NCBI GenBank assembly: GCA_947683625.1
Contig: CANTUR010000424.1
Span: 124,001-188,000, forward strand
DNA: 64,000 bases
Origin: Mallotus nudiflorus
Taxonomy: Eukaryota > Streptophyta > Magnoliopsida > Malpighiales > Euphorbiaceae
Reading direction: 5' to 3'
Below the pieces are notes generated by a model, which saw only the letters and a program-made list of their open reading frames with translations, ran no database searches and was not told the origin of the DNA. Shown here piece by piece: positions 50,052 through 61,799 of this stretch (positions are counted from its first letter, which is position 1; every line of letters begins with the position of its first letter). Both the position numbers and the translations under genes were made by a program.

Positions 50052-52135
50052 TATTGTTTTTCAGATGGATAAAGAAAAAAAAACCCTCAGCTAATAGTAA
50101 ACAATATTAGCTTATCGAAATAACTCTCTGAATATTTCTGTGTGTTTTATTATTTCTTTCCTATTAGGCTATTAGCTTAGTAGGCTTCTGGGGTACGTAC
50201 ATATTATCCAACTCTCTTGCCGATGGAATGTCCTCCACATGGATGAATGGGGCATATATGATCATGTGGTTATAACTGGCTCTCAAAATGTTCTATTCCT
50301 ACTAGATCGAAATAAATGATTGCCAAAATAAAATAATTATAATGACAGGATTTTTAATTTTATTATTAGTATAAGTAATTAATTACATACCATTTATGCA
50401 AAACTCAATTGCTTTGTTTGCGTCAACCTCTACTAAAAAATTGCACCACAAATTATTGCCAAAAACAAGATCTCCATATATATATATATAAAAAATGAAA
50501 TTTTACATATAAAATATCAAAAAAATTCAAATCCAAAATTTGAAAGATAATACCAGTGAATTTATTGAGTTTGATATTGATCCTGAGTGTCTAAGCTTTA
50601 TTAGCAAAATAATTAGTAGGTTTCAAAATTAATAATTAATTAAGAGGGACTAATCTATAAATCTATATATAGTTCATATTTTTAACTTTTAAGAGGAGTC
50701 TATGTCTTTTCAAAAAAGAAAAAAAAAGGACTCTATGTTAAATAGGAAGTAAATAAAGTTTTTGGATTTGTATATATTTTTGTACAAAAATATTTTCAAG
50801 TAATTCAACATATAAGTGAATTTTGAATTATGAAAAAGGACTCTTGTCAAAACTTAAGTTTAATAATTTTAGTGCTATATATATATATATAAACTTTTTT
50901 AATTTAAAACATAAAAATATTATTCTCTATTACAACTTTATATTTTAAAAATAAGTATATTCATTTGTCACTTGTGAAAAAATTTAAAATGGGATAGAAG
51001 AGTTAAGAAGTAAAAAAAAAATGATATGAATTTTAAATTTCATACCATTTTAAAATATAAAATTCGAAGAATAAAAAAAAATAAAATTTGATAATTTCAT
51101 GCCATTCAGAAATATCATAATGCGTTACCAAAGAAGAAAGCATTAACTAATATATTTGAAGACAACTCGAGAGGTTTTTGTAATTTACCCAATAAATAAC
51201 AAGATGCCTTGCATCACAAATACATTATTGCAAGAAAAACACATCTTGCAATGACAAAACCGCGAGTTCAGTTCCATTCATTGAATAACTAACAATACTT
51301 GTATTGCATTTAAATTAGAAAGTGTTCATAAATAGAAAAGGATGGAACGATTAGGATTAGAGCACAACAATTCAGACATTAAAAATTTTGCATTCATCAC
51401 GTCACCGCCAATAAAATAAAACCAAATTCTTTATGTATATTAAATGATAACTAAATTGATCTTTGGGCTGGGGCTTAATGGCGAATAAAAATAAGGATTA
51501 ATTATAAATAGGACCAATGTCAACATCCCTCATTTCAGTAGTGGTCTGGCCGCTTTTTTAGCTTTCATTTTTGTTTTATAGCTTTTCATTTATAGTCGCA
51601 TTATGATCTATTTTTTAAAGTTTTGAAAAATTTTCAGCATTTGCCGGTTTTTTTTTATGTAATTCTTTTAATTATTACTTTTGAAGTTATCTTTAATTTA
51701 TTATATGTATTTATTTAATATGTATATTTTAAATAATTTAATTTTATATTTAAAAAATAATTTTTTTATTTTGAAATTTACTATTATTTAGAATATAAAA
51801 ATTAAGCTAATTAACCTAAAAATTACTCACAGTTTTTAATAATTATTTTTTTCATAATTACTTAGAATTTAGAAATTAAAATAATTAAAGTAAAAATTAC
51901 CCATAATATTTAATAATTATTTTACAATAAAAATAATAAAAAAATTATGAAATATAACAAATAAATTATTTTTTTAATTATTGATACTAATAAAAGTAAA
52001 AATGATATTTTTGTTTTTAATTTTATTATTAATGATGAAAAAATTAAAAAAATAAAAATTACTAATTGTAAAATTTTGTTGTTTTTATTGGATTTAGTTG
52101 ATTTTTATTATTTTTATTTTTTTAAATAAAGGAGA
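49079..52135. other. Unassigned AT-rich sequence
   Basis: No gene supported. Two slightly GC-richer patches on the minus strand (about 49560-49632, preceded by a TGCAG acceptor-like site, and about 49262-49330) might be eroded exons, but no family is recognised. Contains a (TTA)n run at about 50022-50049 and several A/T-only stretches. Confidence 0.5.
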
Positions 52136-52141
52136 AATTCA

Positions 52142-52570
52142 TTAAACCAAATCGGAAGCAATTACATCAGAAAGAAAAGTAAGATAAACATCAACAAAAT
52201 AAATGCTATCAAACATAGAACTAGCAGTCCGTGCAATAACATGAGCAGCCTGATTCGCGGATTGCGGAACAAAGCTTACTTTGCATATAGCGAATTCTTG
52301 AAACAACAATTTGCAATCACTAATAATAAAACCGAACGCTGAAGAGTCTAGAAAAACACCATACCCACTGAAGACAATCTGATTCCAGCTCAACCTCTCG
52401 AAGACCTTTATTATTTAAGTAGCTCATCACCTCATTGCAACTAACAGCCTCAGCAGTTGAAGAAGAATAGCTACCGAATCGAGAACACTGAAAAGCAACA
52501 ACAAAGTGGCCATTACTGTCACACACAACACCACCACCACACACACGATTCAATTGAGGAAATAAAGCAG
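52142..52570 (-). pseudogene. LINE C-terminal RNase H (RVT_3 type)
   Basis: Minus-strand reading RVCGGGVVCDSNGHFVVAFQ, SSSTAEAVSCNEVMSYLNNK and REVELESDCLQ, then after a frame change FGFIISDCKLLFQEFAICKV and PQSANQAAHVIARTASSM. This RNase H domain is found at the end of many plant L1 elements. The Glu of AEA and the Asp of ESDC fit catalytic positions. Confidence 0.8.
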
Positions 52571-52604
52571 CATCAACATTACATTTGTAAGGACCAGCCT
52601 TAGG

Positions 52605-53811
52605 CTTTTCCTATCTCTTAATGTTGCTACCAGCTGAAACAGATTGTTCTTGAGAACGTAATCGGGCTTTGCGCCATTGAGGCAAGCAAGAACTAGCAGC
52701 TGTAACAATCTGAAAATATGAGTGTTGTCTTTGATTCCAGACTAAATCATTACGAGTGGACCAAATCTGCCACAAGAGCATTTCAGTGTTACAACAAACC
52801 TCTATCGAAAAACGACTAAGAACAGAGCACCACCAGAACACGAAATCCATGCTGTGAACATTCAAATAACCAATCTCCGAAGTTCTCCAAACATTGTTAA
52901 CAAAAGGACATCCAACCAAAGCATGGTAAATTGTCTCGTTCTCCCCGTGGTAACGAGGGCAAATGGAAGACACTTCAACAGAACGACACCGAAGAATCGA
53001 GAGGGTTGGTAAACAGCCTCTACAAGCTCTCCAAATAACATTCTTCACCATCGGAGGGACATTTAAACTTCAAAAGAGTTTCCAATTTATATCAAACGAA
53101 AATGGGGAACATCATTATTTTCTTTAATAAGGATACGGTAAGCACTTTTTAAGGATATACTGACCTCTAGAATCCCATCGCCATGTAAGAATATCATCAG
53201 ACCTAATGCTCAAAGGAATGCTCAAGATTAAGTTAGCATCCCTTTCCGAAAAGATATCCTTTATAAGATCAGCATCCCAAACCATTTTATCCAAACACAT
53301 CAAAGAATTCACCATGACAGAACCAAGACCTTCACCAGCAGGAGTGTGAATAAACGGATAATAATCATCCGGAAGCCAAGAACCAGAAAACACTGCTACT
53401 TTCCTACCATCATCAATCCTCCACTTCACACCTTTTTAATCGAAATTGAGAAGCCATGATACTTCTCCAAGAGTAACTAGGGTTGTGGCCAATAGAGGCT
53501 TCAAGAAAATCACCTCTTGAATAGTACCTTGCCTTTAACACCCGAGCAACTAGAGAATGAGGTGAGGTTAATAACCTCCACCCCTGCTTTCCCAACAAAG
53601 CAATGTCGAACAAGTGTAACTTCTGGAAGCCTAAACCTCCACCAAATTTGTGAGTACAAAGCATACTCCAAGACATCCAACGGATACCACAACTACCATT
53701 AGCATTCTGCCCAGCCCACCAAAACCCAATCATATCCTTCTCAATATCTTCACATAGAGACTTAGGAAGAAGAAAAGTACCCCTAGTGAAGGAAGGAGCC
53801 TCCTGTACCAT
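52605..53811 (-). pseudogene. LINE C-terminal region with zf-RVT-like domain
   Basis: Minus-strand reading: DMIGFWWAGQNANGSCGIRW, FGGGLGFQKLHLFDIALLGK, WRSIMASQFRLKRC, then KWRIDDGRKVAVFSGSWLPD, a frame break near 53130, and the zinc-binding region WRACRGCLPTLSILRCRSVE with CPRYHGENETIYHALVGCPF. Standard tail of plant LINE ORF2 proteins. Confidence 0.85.
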
Positions 53812-53859
53812 TGTTTTGAGAAGTATCTCTTTCCCCGAACGAGAAAGGCGTTTCTTGGA

Positions 53860-55163
53860 CTAGTTATTAAGACGCTGACCCACCTTATCACGGATATATA
53901 CAAACACATCCTTCTTACTTCTACTAATCAAAGAAGGAAGCCCGAGGTACTTTTCATTGCTTGCCGAAAGAGGAAAATTAAGAATTCGACACACAGTTTG
54001 CCTCACCTCATCCTTAGTGTTCTTGTTAAAAAAAAAAAAAATTGAAGACTTCTGGAAATTTATCATCTGACCAGATGCTTGCTCATATAAACTTAATAGA
54101 TGTTTGATGCGAGAACACTCCTCTATAGTAGCCTTAAAAAACAGATAGCTATCATTCGCAAAAAATAAATGCGACACCACTGGAGCTCCCTTAGCTATTC
54201 TGTAACCATGGAGCTCACCCTTTCTCTCACTGCTCCTAATAAGAGAAGACAATCCCTCCGCACATGGAATAAAAAGATAAGGGGAAAGGGGATCCCCTTG
54301 TCTCAACCACCTTTCCGGAATAATAGGACCCACTTCGGCATTATCCATATTAATCCAGTATTTAATATAAGTGACACAAAGCATAATGAGTCTAATCCAC
54401 TTCTCATGGAACCCCATTCTGATCAACATACCCTACAAAAAAAACTCCACTTAAGATGATCATACGCCTTAGAGATGTCAATCTTTAAGGTAACCCATCC
54501 ATCTTTACCTTTCGTCTTTCTCTTAAGGTAATGCCTAATTTCGAAAGCCATAAAAATATTATCCGAGATAAATCTGCCAAGAATGAAAGCGCTTTGACTT
54601 TCACTAGTGACAGAAGGCAACAAAAGCTTCAATCTATTAATAACAGCTTTAGACATGATTTTGTAAATCACGTTGCAAAGGGCAATAGGTCTCAAATCCG
54701 TAACTTTATATGGATTGCTCTTCTTCAAAATAAGAGTTACAGTAGTATCATTCAAGTTTGAAGGAAAAGAAACCTTATTCAGGCATTTTATACACAGATC
54801 CACAACATCCGAACAATGACATCGCAATAATTTTGATAGAAGCCCGGGTTCATCCATACCCGGAGCTTTATCCGGATGCATACCCATAGTAGCTTCTTTA
54901 ATCTCAGTAGCCAAGAAAGGTCTGATAAGGAGGTCATTTTGAGCTTCAGAGACTCTACAAGTAATCTCATTATAAATTGGATCCCCAACACTACCGTTTG
55001 ACTTAAACAAAGAAGCGAAATAATGAGCAATAAAGTCATGTAAACCATTCTGGCCCGTTAACCACTCACCCCTATCATCTTTAAGCCTATGAATCTTATT
55101 ATGACATTTTCGAGCAGTAGCAGCATGATGAAAAAATCTAAAATTTTGGTCACCAAAAGCCAA
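53860..55163 (-). pseudogene. LINE reverse transcriptase
   Basis: Landmarks on the minus strand: FFHHAATARKCHNKIHRLKD, EIKEATMGMHPDKAPGMDEP, VTLILKKSNPYKVTDLRPIA, SQSAFILGRFISDNIFMAFE, KIDISKAYDHLKWSF; after a frame break near 54425: GFHEKWIRLIMLCVTYIKYW, RWLRQGDPLSPYLFIPCAEG, then HLFFANDSYLFFKA. The catalytic box should read F/YADD; here it is FAND, with Asn in place of one Asp. GQMINFQKSSIFF and NEKYLGLPSLISRSK follow. Confidence 0.9.
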
Positions 55164-55812
55164 CTAATGCTGCTTCTCCCTTTGGTGCCAAAAAGAATCT
55201 TACAGATCCAATAACAAATCCAGCTGCTTTTGAACATTAGAAAAGTTATGAATGGAGATGGCATCTCAGTGAGACCTGAGCTTACTAAGCAACATACGAT
55301 GATGCTCAATACATCATCGAAGCCCATGAAAGTACTCTGAACCCCACCTCTGCAACTCAGAACCATATCGAGACAACCTAACCACAAAATCACAACCAAA
55401 ACTTTTTACCCAACTATCCACAATAATGCTTCTACACTGATCTTCTTTAACCCAAGCATTTTTGAATCGAAACCTTTTCAGAGGAACTGAACTAATGACA
55501 GATTGAAAATCCAACATAATAGCTGAATGATCTGAAGTGGGAGCTTCAACATTCTCCAAATAAGCGTTAGAGAAACAATTATACCACAGAGATGAAACAA
55601 GACAACAATTTAACCCTTCTTCAACCTAGAACTCTGAACCTCTGCTCTTCTCCCAAGTAAAAGGATAACCTTCCATCCTGATGTCCTCTAAACCAGTATC
55701 CTCTACCATAGCTCTAAAGCGACCAATAAGAGAGTGCGGATGGTTAAACCGACCAGACTTATCCTTTTGAGATAAGGGATCATTAAAGTCCCCCAAACAG
55801 CACCATGGCAGG
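55160..55812 (-). pseudogene. LINE endonuclease, C-terminal part
   Basis: Begins PWCCLGDFNDPLSQKDKSGR, where the GDFN motif holds catalytic Asp and Asn, then LEDIRMEGYPFTWEKSRGSE, a stop, and NVEAPTSDHSAIMLDF, the conserved SDH end of the nuclease fold. It then runs on toward RT through WGSEYFHGLR. Confidence 0.85.
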
Positions 55813-56551
55813 TGTTATAAGGTCAATTTCCCACACTAGAAATTCGGCCTGTAAGGCAACTAAGCCTACACACACAAAACAAAGGTTCAAGTACTTAGCC
55901 AAATTTTCAGGCTGTTAAATTATGAACACAAGTCAATCTTAATCAATTCGAATTAAAGGTAACACAATATACAGGAATCACTCCCAACCTGTTTATTTAA
56001 CTCACAATAATCAGGATACAATAATGGGACTCCTCATACAGAAATTCCCAAGCACACATACTGCTTATATACTGCAAAGAGCAGTTACAAAGGTGGTTAT
56101 ATGGGGCAGTTTTGCTTCCCCCTATTTTTAAGGTGGCAGTTAACACCCCCAACTGCGATAGGGATAATTTACAGACATCCTAGCAAACTGTCTTGCCAAG
56201 TTGGCAATCTGCATGTGTGTCAAATCTTCATCCCACAATTTCAAAAAGCAGCCATAACCGTCCTCAACTGCCAAGCCTTTTCTGTTAATCAGAATCCTTG
56301 CTCAACCAGCCAATTTCCATGTGCCAAATCTGCATGCCCATCATTCAGCTGCTTGGCCAAGTGCCAATGCCAGCCTTGCACACTCGTTTATGCTGTCCAA
56401 GTAGCCCTCTCCCTACTCAGACCATGCAGCCACATGCTGCCTCAAGCCATATTGCATTGTTTGATGCCCATCACATCTTGACAAGGTTGTGCCAAGGAAC
56501 AATGCCCAAATCCTCAGCAGCAGCGCAGACTCAATTCTTAAGGGGCTGACA
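55813..56551 (-). repeat. 3' LTR of nested chromovirus
   Basis: 739 bp, plus strand TGTTATAAGGTC...GGGGCTGACA. Carries a minus-strand TATATAAG at 56064-56071 that the 5' LTR lacks. Confidence 0.93.
56064..56071 (-). promoter_or_regulatory. TATA box in chromovirus 3' LTR
   Basis: TATATAAG on the minus strand, about 480 bases inside the LTR 5' end. The equivalent is missing from the 5' LTR because of a deletion. Confidence 0.5.
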
Positions 56552-56562
56552 AACCACCCCTA
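56552..56562 (-). promoter_or_regulatory. Polypurine tract of chromovirus
   Basis: Minus strand TAGGGGTGGTT directly before TGTCAGCCCC of the 3' LTR; one T-containing end, so slightly decayed. Confidence 0.65.
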
Positions 56563-57079
56563 CCTAAATCATTCAACGTCCTCGTTGAGTTGGTGAGGTA
56601 GTCTTATATCTGCCTCTCAAACTGCCATAGGGCCACATCTCTTTCCCAAGTTGCATCTGCCTCAGGTTTACCCTTCCAAAGCACTAGAAATTCTATCCTT
56701 CAATTTTTCTTGCTTTGGCCAAAGGTTCTATGGTCTAAGATCCTCTCCACATCTTCCATAAACTGTTTCCTCACCACTGGAGGGGCTCTCTTGGCCTGGC
56801 TTCTTATTGGATCTGTCACATCAGCATGATATTAATGCAAGAAACTCACATGGAAGGTGGGGTGCACCTTGAACTGTTTAGGCAGCTTCAACTTGTAGGC
56901 TACATTGCCTACCTTAGAGAAAATTTCGAAGGGTCCATCATACTTTAGAATTAACCCTCTATGCACTGTCTTGCTACTGATTTTCTTCCAAATTTGGGGA
57001 GTCAATTTCAGCAACACTTTGTCTCCCACATTGAATTCAAGTGGACGACGCTTCTTATTAGCATACTTCTTCATTCTTT
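56563..57079 (-). pseudogene. GPY/F module and chromodomain of chromovirus integrase
   Basis: RPLEFNVGDKVLLKLTPQIW, LKYDGPFEIFSKVGNVAYKL (GPY/F-type), HPTFHVSFLH, a stop, then ERILDHRTFGQSKKN, a stop, IEFLVLWKGKPEADATWE and RDVALWQFERQI. The Phe, Trp and Trp cage-type residues of a canonical chromodomain are visible, unlike the diverged tail of the Tekay-like element. Confidence 0.85.
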
Positions 57080-57999
57080 TGGCAGCTTTTCTCAGGCTAT
57101 CTTAGGCTTCCTTAAGCATTTCCTACTTCTCTTTTGCATATCTATATGCTGCTGGGCATTTTCCCCCAGTTCGCTACTTTGCAACTTCAATAGGGGTAGC
57201 AGGCTGTTGTCCTAACACAAGCTCAAAAGGGCTCATCTCAGTGGCTGAGGATCTGTGCAACTTGTAGCAAAATTGTGCACTATCCATTAGTTTGTGGGTA
57301 ATTTGCAGTAGAAAATTTTAAGTCTATCCCCATCATATTGAATAATGAAGTCCAGAACCTACCTGTGAATCTAGCATCCCTGTCACTCACAATATCATTA
57401 GGCAAGCCAAAATATTTCACTACATTGTGGTAAAATAGAGTTGCAGCAACATCAGAAGGACATGTCAAAGGGGCAGCTATAAAAATAGCATATTTTGAAA
57501 ACCTGTCAACCACAACCATGACAGAAGACATGCCATCAACCTTAGGAAACCCACCAATGAAGTCCATAAAAATAGAAATCCAAGGCCTTTCTAGAATAGG
57601 AAGAGGTTGTAACAAGCCTGCCTCTTGCTTTTTCTCCACTTTATCTTACTGGCACACTAAGCAAGTTTTGACATAGGCCTCCACATCAGACTCCATTTTC
57701 GGCCAAAAGTAAGAACGGGACAGTAAGGCAAGCATTATATCCATACCGGGGTGACCAGCCCACACTGGATAATAAGTTTCTTTTAGTAATTCCCTCCATA
57801 ATCCCCCAATAGAAGGCACACCCCTTAACCATGAGGAGATCGTCCTCGATCCAATATTGGTGGACTCTTCCCTCCTTAACCTGGGCAACCAATTTAATAT
57901 AGGCACTATCATTGGCAACAAGTTGCTTGATGCTTTCTAGCATGTCTGATTCAACTCTTGAAATGGCATACAAGGTAGCAAAGACTTCCTTTCGGCTCA
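57080..57999 (-). pseudogene. Integrase of nested chromovirus
   Basis: Zinc module: HPGMDIMLALLSRSYFWPKM to TCLVCQ. Core: ISIFMDFIGGFPKVDG (Asp), PNDIVSDRDARFTGRFW (Asp), FSTANYPQTNG, then a frame change before the expected Glu, in the poorly read stretch near 57270. Frameshifts near 57640 and 57280 break it. Confidence 0.85.
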
Positions 58000-59165
58000 A
58001 GGCATCAGCAACCTGATTATGCCTGACAGGTTTATGCTCCCATATAAAGTCATATTCTGCCAAAAATTCTTGCCACCCGGGCCTGCTTTGAGGACAACTT
58101 CTTCTAAGTTTTGAAGAAGGTTTTGGCCACATTGTCTATCTGCACCACAAATCTGGTTCCCAGCAAGTACACTCACCATATGTGTAAGCAATGTACAACA
58201 GTAACCATTTGTTTCTCGTGAGTACTATATCTCTGCTCTACTGGATTCAACTTCCAACTCTTAAAAGCCACAGGGTGCCCATCTTGCACAAGGACTCTGC
58301 CAACAGTTTTGTCCGAGGCATCAATATGCACTTCAAAAGGCAACTCGAAGTTAGGCAGCCTTAGGATAGGCTCCGATGCAATAGTAGCTTTCAGCTTGTC
58401 AAAGGCCTCTTGACACACATCTGAACAGACCCACTTTGCATCTTTCTTCAACAAATCTATCAAGGGGGCAACCCTTTTTGAGTATCCAGTAATGAATTTG
58501 CAATTATAATTGGCCAGACCCAAAAATGATGTCAATTCAACAACCTTTGTAGGAGCTTGCCAAGTCACAATGGCTTCAATTTTCTTTGGGTCCATCCGCA
58601 CCTCATGATTGCCAACCAAATGACCAAAGAATTTTACTTCTTGCATAACAAATTCACATTTTTCCATCTTCACATAAAGTTGATGATCACGCAATCTCTG
58701 CAATACCATCTTCAAATGCATCAAGTGATCATCAAAAGTTTTACTATAGATGAAAATATCATCCAAGTAAATAACAACAAAATTATCAAGAAAGTCATAC
58801 AACATATCATTCATAAGATTACAGAAGGTAGCAGGGGCATTAGTCAAACCGAATGGTATCACCAAGAACTCATATGAGCCATATCGAGTCACACAAGTTG
58901 TCTTGGCTTCATCTCCCTCTGCAATCCGAACCTGCCAATAGCCTGATCTCAAATTAAGCTTTGTGAACCATGTCGCTTTGCACAACCTGTCCATCAAATC
59001 TTGCACCAAAGGGACTGGATATTTATTTTTTATTGTCACTTTGTTCAGTGCCTTATAATCCACACACATCTGCAGGCTACCATCTTTCTTCTTTTGGAAC
59101 AAAACTGGAGCACTGTAAGGAGCCTTGGATGGTTGAACATACCCAGCCTCAAGCAACTCGTTCAA
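58000..59165 (-). pseudogene. RT and RNase H of nested chromovirus
   Basis: A 330-codon open stretch: YSAPVLFQKKKDGSLQMCVD, YKALNKVTIKNKYPVPLVQD, FTKLNLRSGYWQVRIAEGDE, FGLTNAPATFCNLMNDM, VVIYLDDIFIYSKT (YLDD box intact), FFGHLVGNHEVRMDPKKIEA. RNase H: FEVHIDASDKTVGRVLVQDG (Asp) and EQRYSTHEKQMVTVVHCL (Glu); after a frame change near 58170 HNQVADALSRKE ends the domain. This is the longest undamaged coding block in the window. Confidence 0.9.
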
Positions 59166-59860
59166 CTATTTCCTCAATTCACCTAACTCAAGAGGAGACA
59201 TTCTGTAAGGTGGACGAGAAGGTGGAGAAGACCCAAGCATCAATTCAATCTTGTGGTCAATCACCCTCCTTGGTGGTAGATTTCTAGGCAACTCTGAAGG
59301 CATCACATCAATAAAATCCCTCAACAAATCTGCCACTTGGTCAGGTACCTCAATGACTCTGTCTTCCTTGATGTCCAATAAGGCACCAAAGTATGTTTCC
59401 TCCCCTCGCTTCAAGCCTTTCTCAACAATAACACTAGAGACTTCCGCAGCCTTTCTCTCCCCTTCCTTCCTAAAGGAATGTACACATGGGACAAAGCAAG
59501 GGTTGCACTCTTGCTTCACCATCACCCCATCCAGATGTGGCATAGGCATAATCTGGTTCTTATGCATAAAATCTATGCCAAGAATCAAATCAAAGTCATC
59601 CAACCGAATCATGAGCATATCTGTTTTCCCATTCAAATTAGCCATAGTCAAAGGCATATTATAAGACATTCCCTCAATAGCCTAAGCCTTAGCATTCACA
59701 GCCTTGGTAAAGCTTGGGCAATTAGACATCGGCAACCTATACTGAGGCATAATTATGGATGCCACAAAAGTGTGTGTCGCCCCCGTATCCAGCATTGCAT
59801 TAACCTACTTGCCATTCATATTCACAAAAACATGCATTAAACGAGAATGGGCAGAAAGTA
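59166..59860 (-). pseudogene. Protease of nested chromovirus
   Basis: Minus-strand reading NAMLDTGATHTFVAS near 59790 carries the Asp-Thr-Gly active site, with a TAG a few codons before it; RLDDFDLILGIDFMHKNQIM follows. The stretch to RT includes FIDVMPSELPRNLPPRR and SRPPYRMSPLELGELRK, the usual bridge. A stop at about 59168 separates it from RT. Confidence 0.85.
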
Positions 59861-59955
59861 AGTCATCAGTAACATTACTTATCACCTTAATGTGATTCAA
59901 GTCAACAATAATAATATTGATCAACTGCAAAGGATTGACAAGGGTTGGAACTTCT

Positions 59956-60973
59956 TTATTTTCTTGTCTCCACAATGATAACATTCAATTTCTCCTTCTT
60001 TGGGTAGTCTTTGGCACAATGAGGGCCATTGCACAAGAAACATCCTTGAAATTTAGGGTTGCTTTTCATTTTGGAGGACTCAGAATCAGCCTTCCCTTTC
60101 CCCTTATCCCACTCTTGCTTCTTGCCCTTTTTCCCCCAATTCCCTTTCTTCCCTTTACCCTTGTTTTTCTTCAGGTTCGAAGAAGAAGAGGAATCAGTGG
60201 TATCTTTGTCAATTTTGTAATCCACCAAGGACTTAGCCACATCAATAGCATTTGGAAGATCCTGGACATTGTGTCTTCGAATCTCTATTTGCGCCCAATG
60301 TTGCAACCCAAAGATGAAATTGTAAAGCTTGTCCTCCTTTGACATGTTCTGGATATCCAGCATTAAAGAACTGAATTCCTTCACATATTCCCTCACAGTG
60401 CATGTGTGCTTGAGTCATTTCAATCCATCCTTTGCAACCTAAAAGGCATTGTTATGAAGGAATTGATCCTTCATCTCCTTCTGAAGTTTCTCCCAAGAAT
60501 CAATCTTAGGCCTACCAGTATTAGAGTCATCTGTCAACCGAGTTCTCCACCAGAGTTTGGCATCCCTAGTTAGATACATGCTGGTAACTATCACCTTCTT
60601 TGAATCAGGCACCTTTACAACAGCAAAGTACTGCTCCATATCCCACATAAAATTCTCAAGTTCCTTTGCACTCCTTCAAAGCACTTTAGTTCAGGAACTT
60701 TCAATTTGGATCGTGGCTCACCACTCTCCAAAGCAGTGCACATAGCCCTTCTTAGTACTGCCATTTCTTCGTGCATATTAGAATGATCTTTATAAAATTT
60801 TGAAGCCTCATCAATCAGGGTCTTATGAATTCCATCCATCTCAATCTCAAGGTCTGCAAGTTTGTCCAGCAATGGCTTGTCATCTTCCACTTTTGGAATA
60901 ACATCGATTAAGGCTTCAATTTGTGCCACCCTTTCATGAATTTCGTTGTTTCCCCCAGCCATCATCAACCGGG
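59956..60973 (-). pseudogene. gag of nested chromovirus
   Basis: A polar, probably coiled-coil N-terminus (AQIEALIDVIPKVEDDKPLL, ADLEIEMDGIHKTLIDEASK), then the capsid core after a frameshift near 60660: MWDMEQYFAVVKVPDSKKVI, WEKLQKEMKDQFLHNN, EYVKEFSSLMLDIQNMSKED. A Ser run and a Lys/Gly-rich stretch lead to CFLCNGPHCAKDY, a knuckle with Tyr in place of the last Cys. The TAA near 60438 and other lesions break it. Confidence 0.85.
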
Positions 60974-60985
60974 GCTCTGATACCA
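60974..60985 (-). promoter_or_regulatory. Primer binding site (initiator tRNA-Met) of chromovirus
   Basis: Minus strand TGGTATCAGAGC two bases after the LTR. Confidence 0.9.
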
Positions 60986-60987
60986 AT

Positions 60988-61357
60988 TGTTACAAGGTCA
61001 ATTTCCCATACTAGAAATTTGGCCTGTAAGGCAACTAAGCCTGCACACACTTAGTTCAGCCATACACACAAAACAGAGGTTCAAGTACTTAGCCAAATTT
61101 TTAGGCTGTTAAATTATGAACACAAGTCAATCTTAATCAATTCAAATTAAAGGCAACATAATATATAGGAATCACTCCCAACATGTTTATTTAACTCATA
61201 ATAATCATGATACAATAATGGGACTCCTCATGCAGCCACATGTTGCCTCAAGCCACATTGCATTGTTTGATGCCCATCGCATCTTGATAAGGCTGTGCCA
61301 AGGAACAATGCCCAAATCCTCGGCAGCAGCACAGGCTCAATTCTTAAGAGGCTGATA
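60988..61357 (-). repeat. 5' LTR of nested chromovirus, internally deleted
   Basis: 370 bp, matching both ends of the 3' LTR, but the segment corresponding to about 56036-56420 is absent: GGGACTCCTCAT is joined directly to GCAGCCACATG. It also carries about 17 extra bases near 61040. The last ACA reads ATA. Confidence 0.9.
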
Positions 61358-61720
61358 ATAGGGGAGATTTGTCCTTCAAACCTCGTAACCAATTCCAAGA
61401 CTCAACTCTGCATTGCCTTTCACGGTAACCATAAAAGCAAGTTAATCTCCAAGGCTGCATTCCTAGAATATTAATCGAAATATCTATATGATTAGAAGAG
61501 AAACTTAACAACTGAGCCATTGGAAGCTTATGCCACAATAAAGCTAAACACATACACCTCTAGAATTTTCAATAATAAATAATCCTTTAAAACCTAATTT
61601 GGACTTGACCCAATCCACCTTGGCCCTACCCACTTCACCTCCATAAGAAAGATAAAATTAGGCTTAAGCATATATACTAGGCCATTTTTTTTAGCAAGAC
61701 TAGCCTCTACACCAGTTTTT
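61358..61720 (-). pseudogene. LINE endonuclease, N-terminal part
   Basis: Minus-strand reading FIFLMEVK, holding the conserved catalytic-type Glu, then after a frame change KLGFKGLFIIENSRG and ALLWHKLPMAQLLSFSSNH, with WRLTCFYGYRERQCRVESWN. It stops at KDKSPLL, where the chromovirus LTR begins; the continuation PWCCLGDFND is at 55812. Confidence 0.8.
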
Positions 61721-61799
61721 AAAACATCATGGGCTGAAGCCATCTCCCATCCCTTAAGCCCAATTTCAATAAGCTCAATAGTCTAGCCATCATCTGTCG

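Larger units (their letters stand above)
55813..61357 (-). mobile_element. Ty3/gypsy chromovirus nested in LINE endonuclease
   Basis: Minus strand: 5' LTR, Met primer site, gag, protease, RT, RNase H, integrase, chromodomain, polypurine tract, 3' LTR; 5.5 kb. The LINE endonuclease reading is interrupted exactly by it. The flanking pentamers GCAGG (left) and ATAGG (right) are probably one duplication with two changes. The chromodomain is of the canonical type. Clade beyond chromovirus is not certain (Galadriel- or Reina-like are candidates). Confidence 0.92.

Noticed and set aside
56101..56549. ORFs of 126 and 83 codons
   Set aside because: They lie in the chromovirus 3' LTR, Cys/Pro-rich by composition, and are absent from the deleted 5' LTR.
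57280..59165. Retroviral relatedness of pol domains, considered as an endogenous animal-type virus
   Set aside because: The domain order, Met primer, chromodomain and lack of an envelope gene identify plant Ty3/gypsy chromoviruses.
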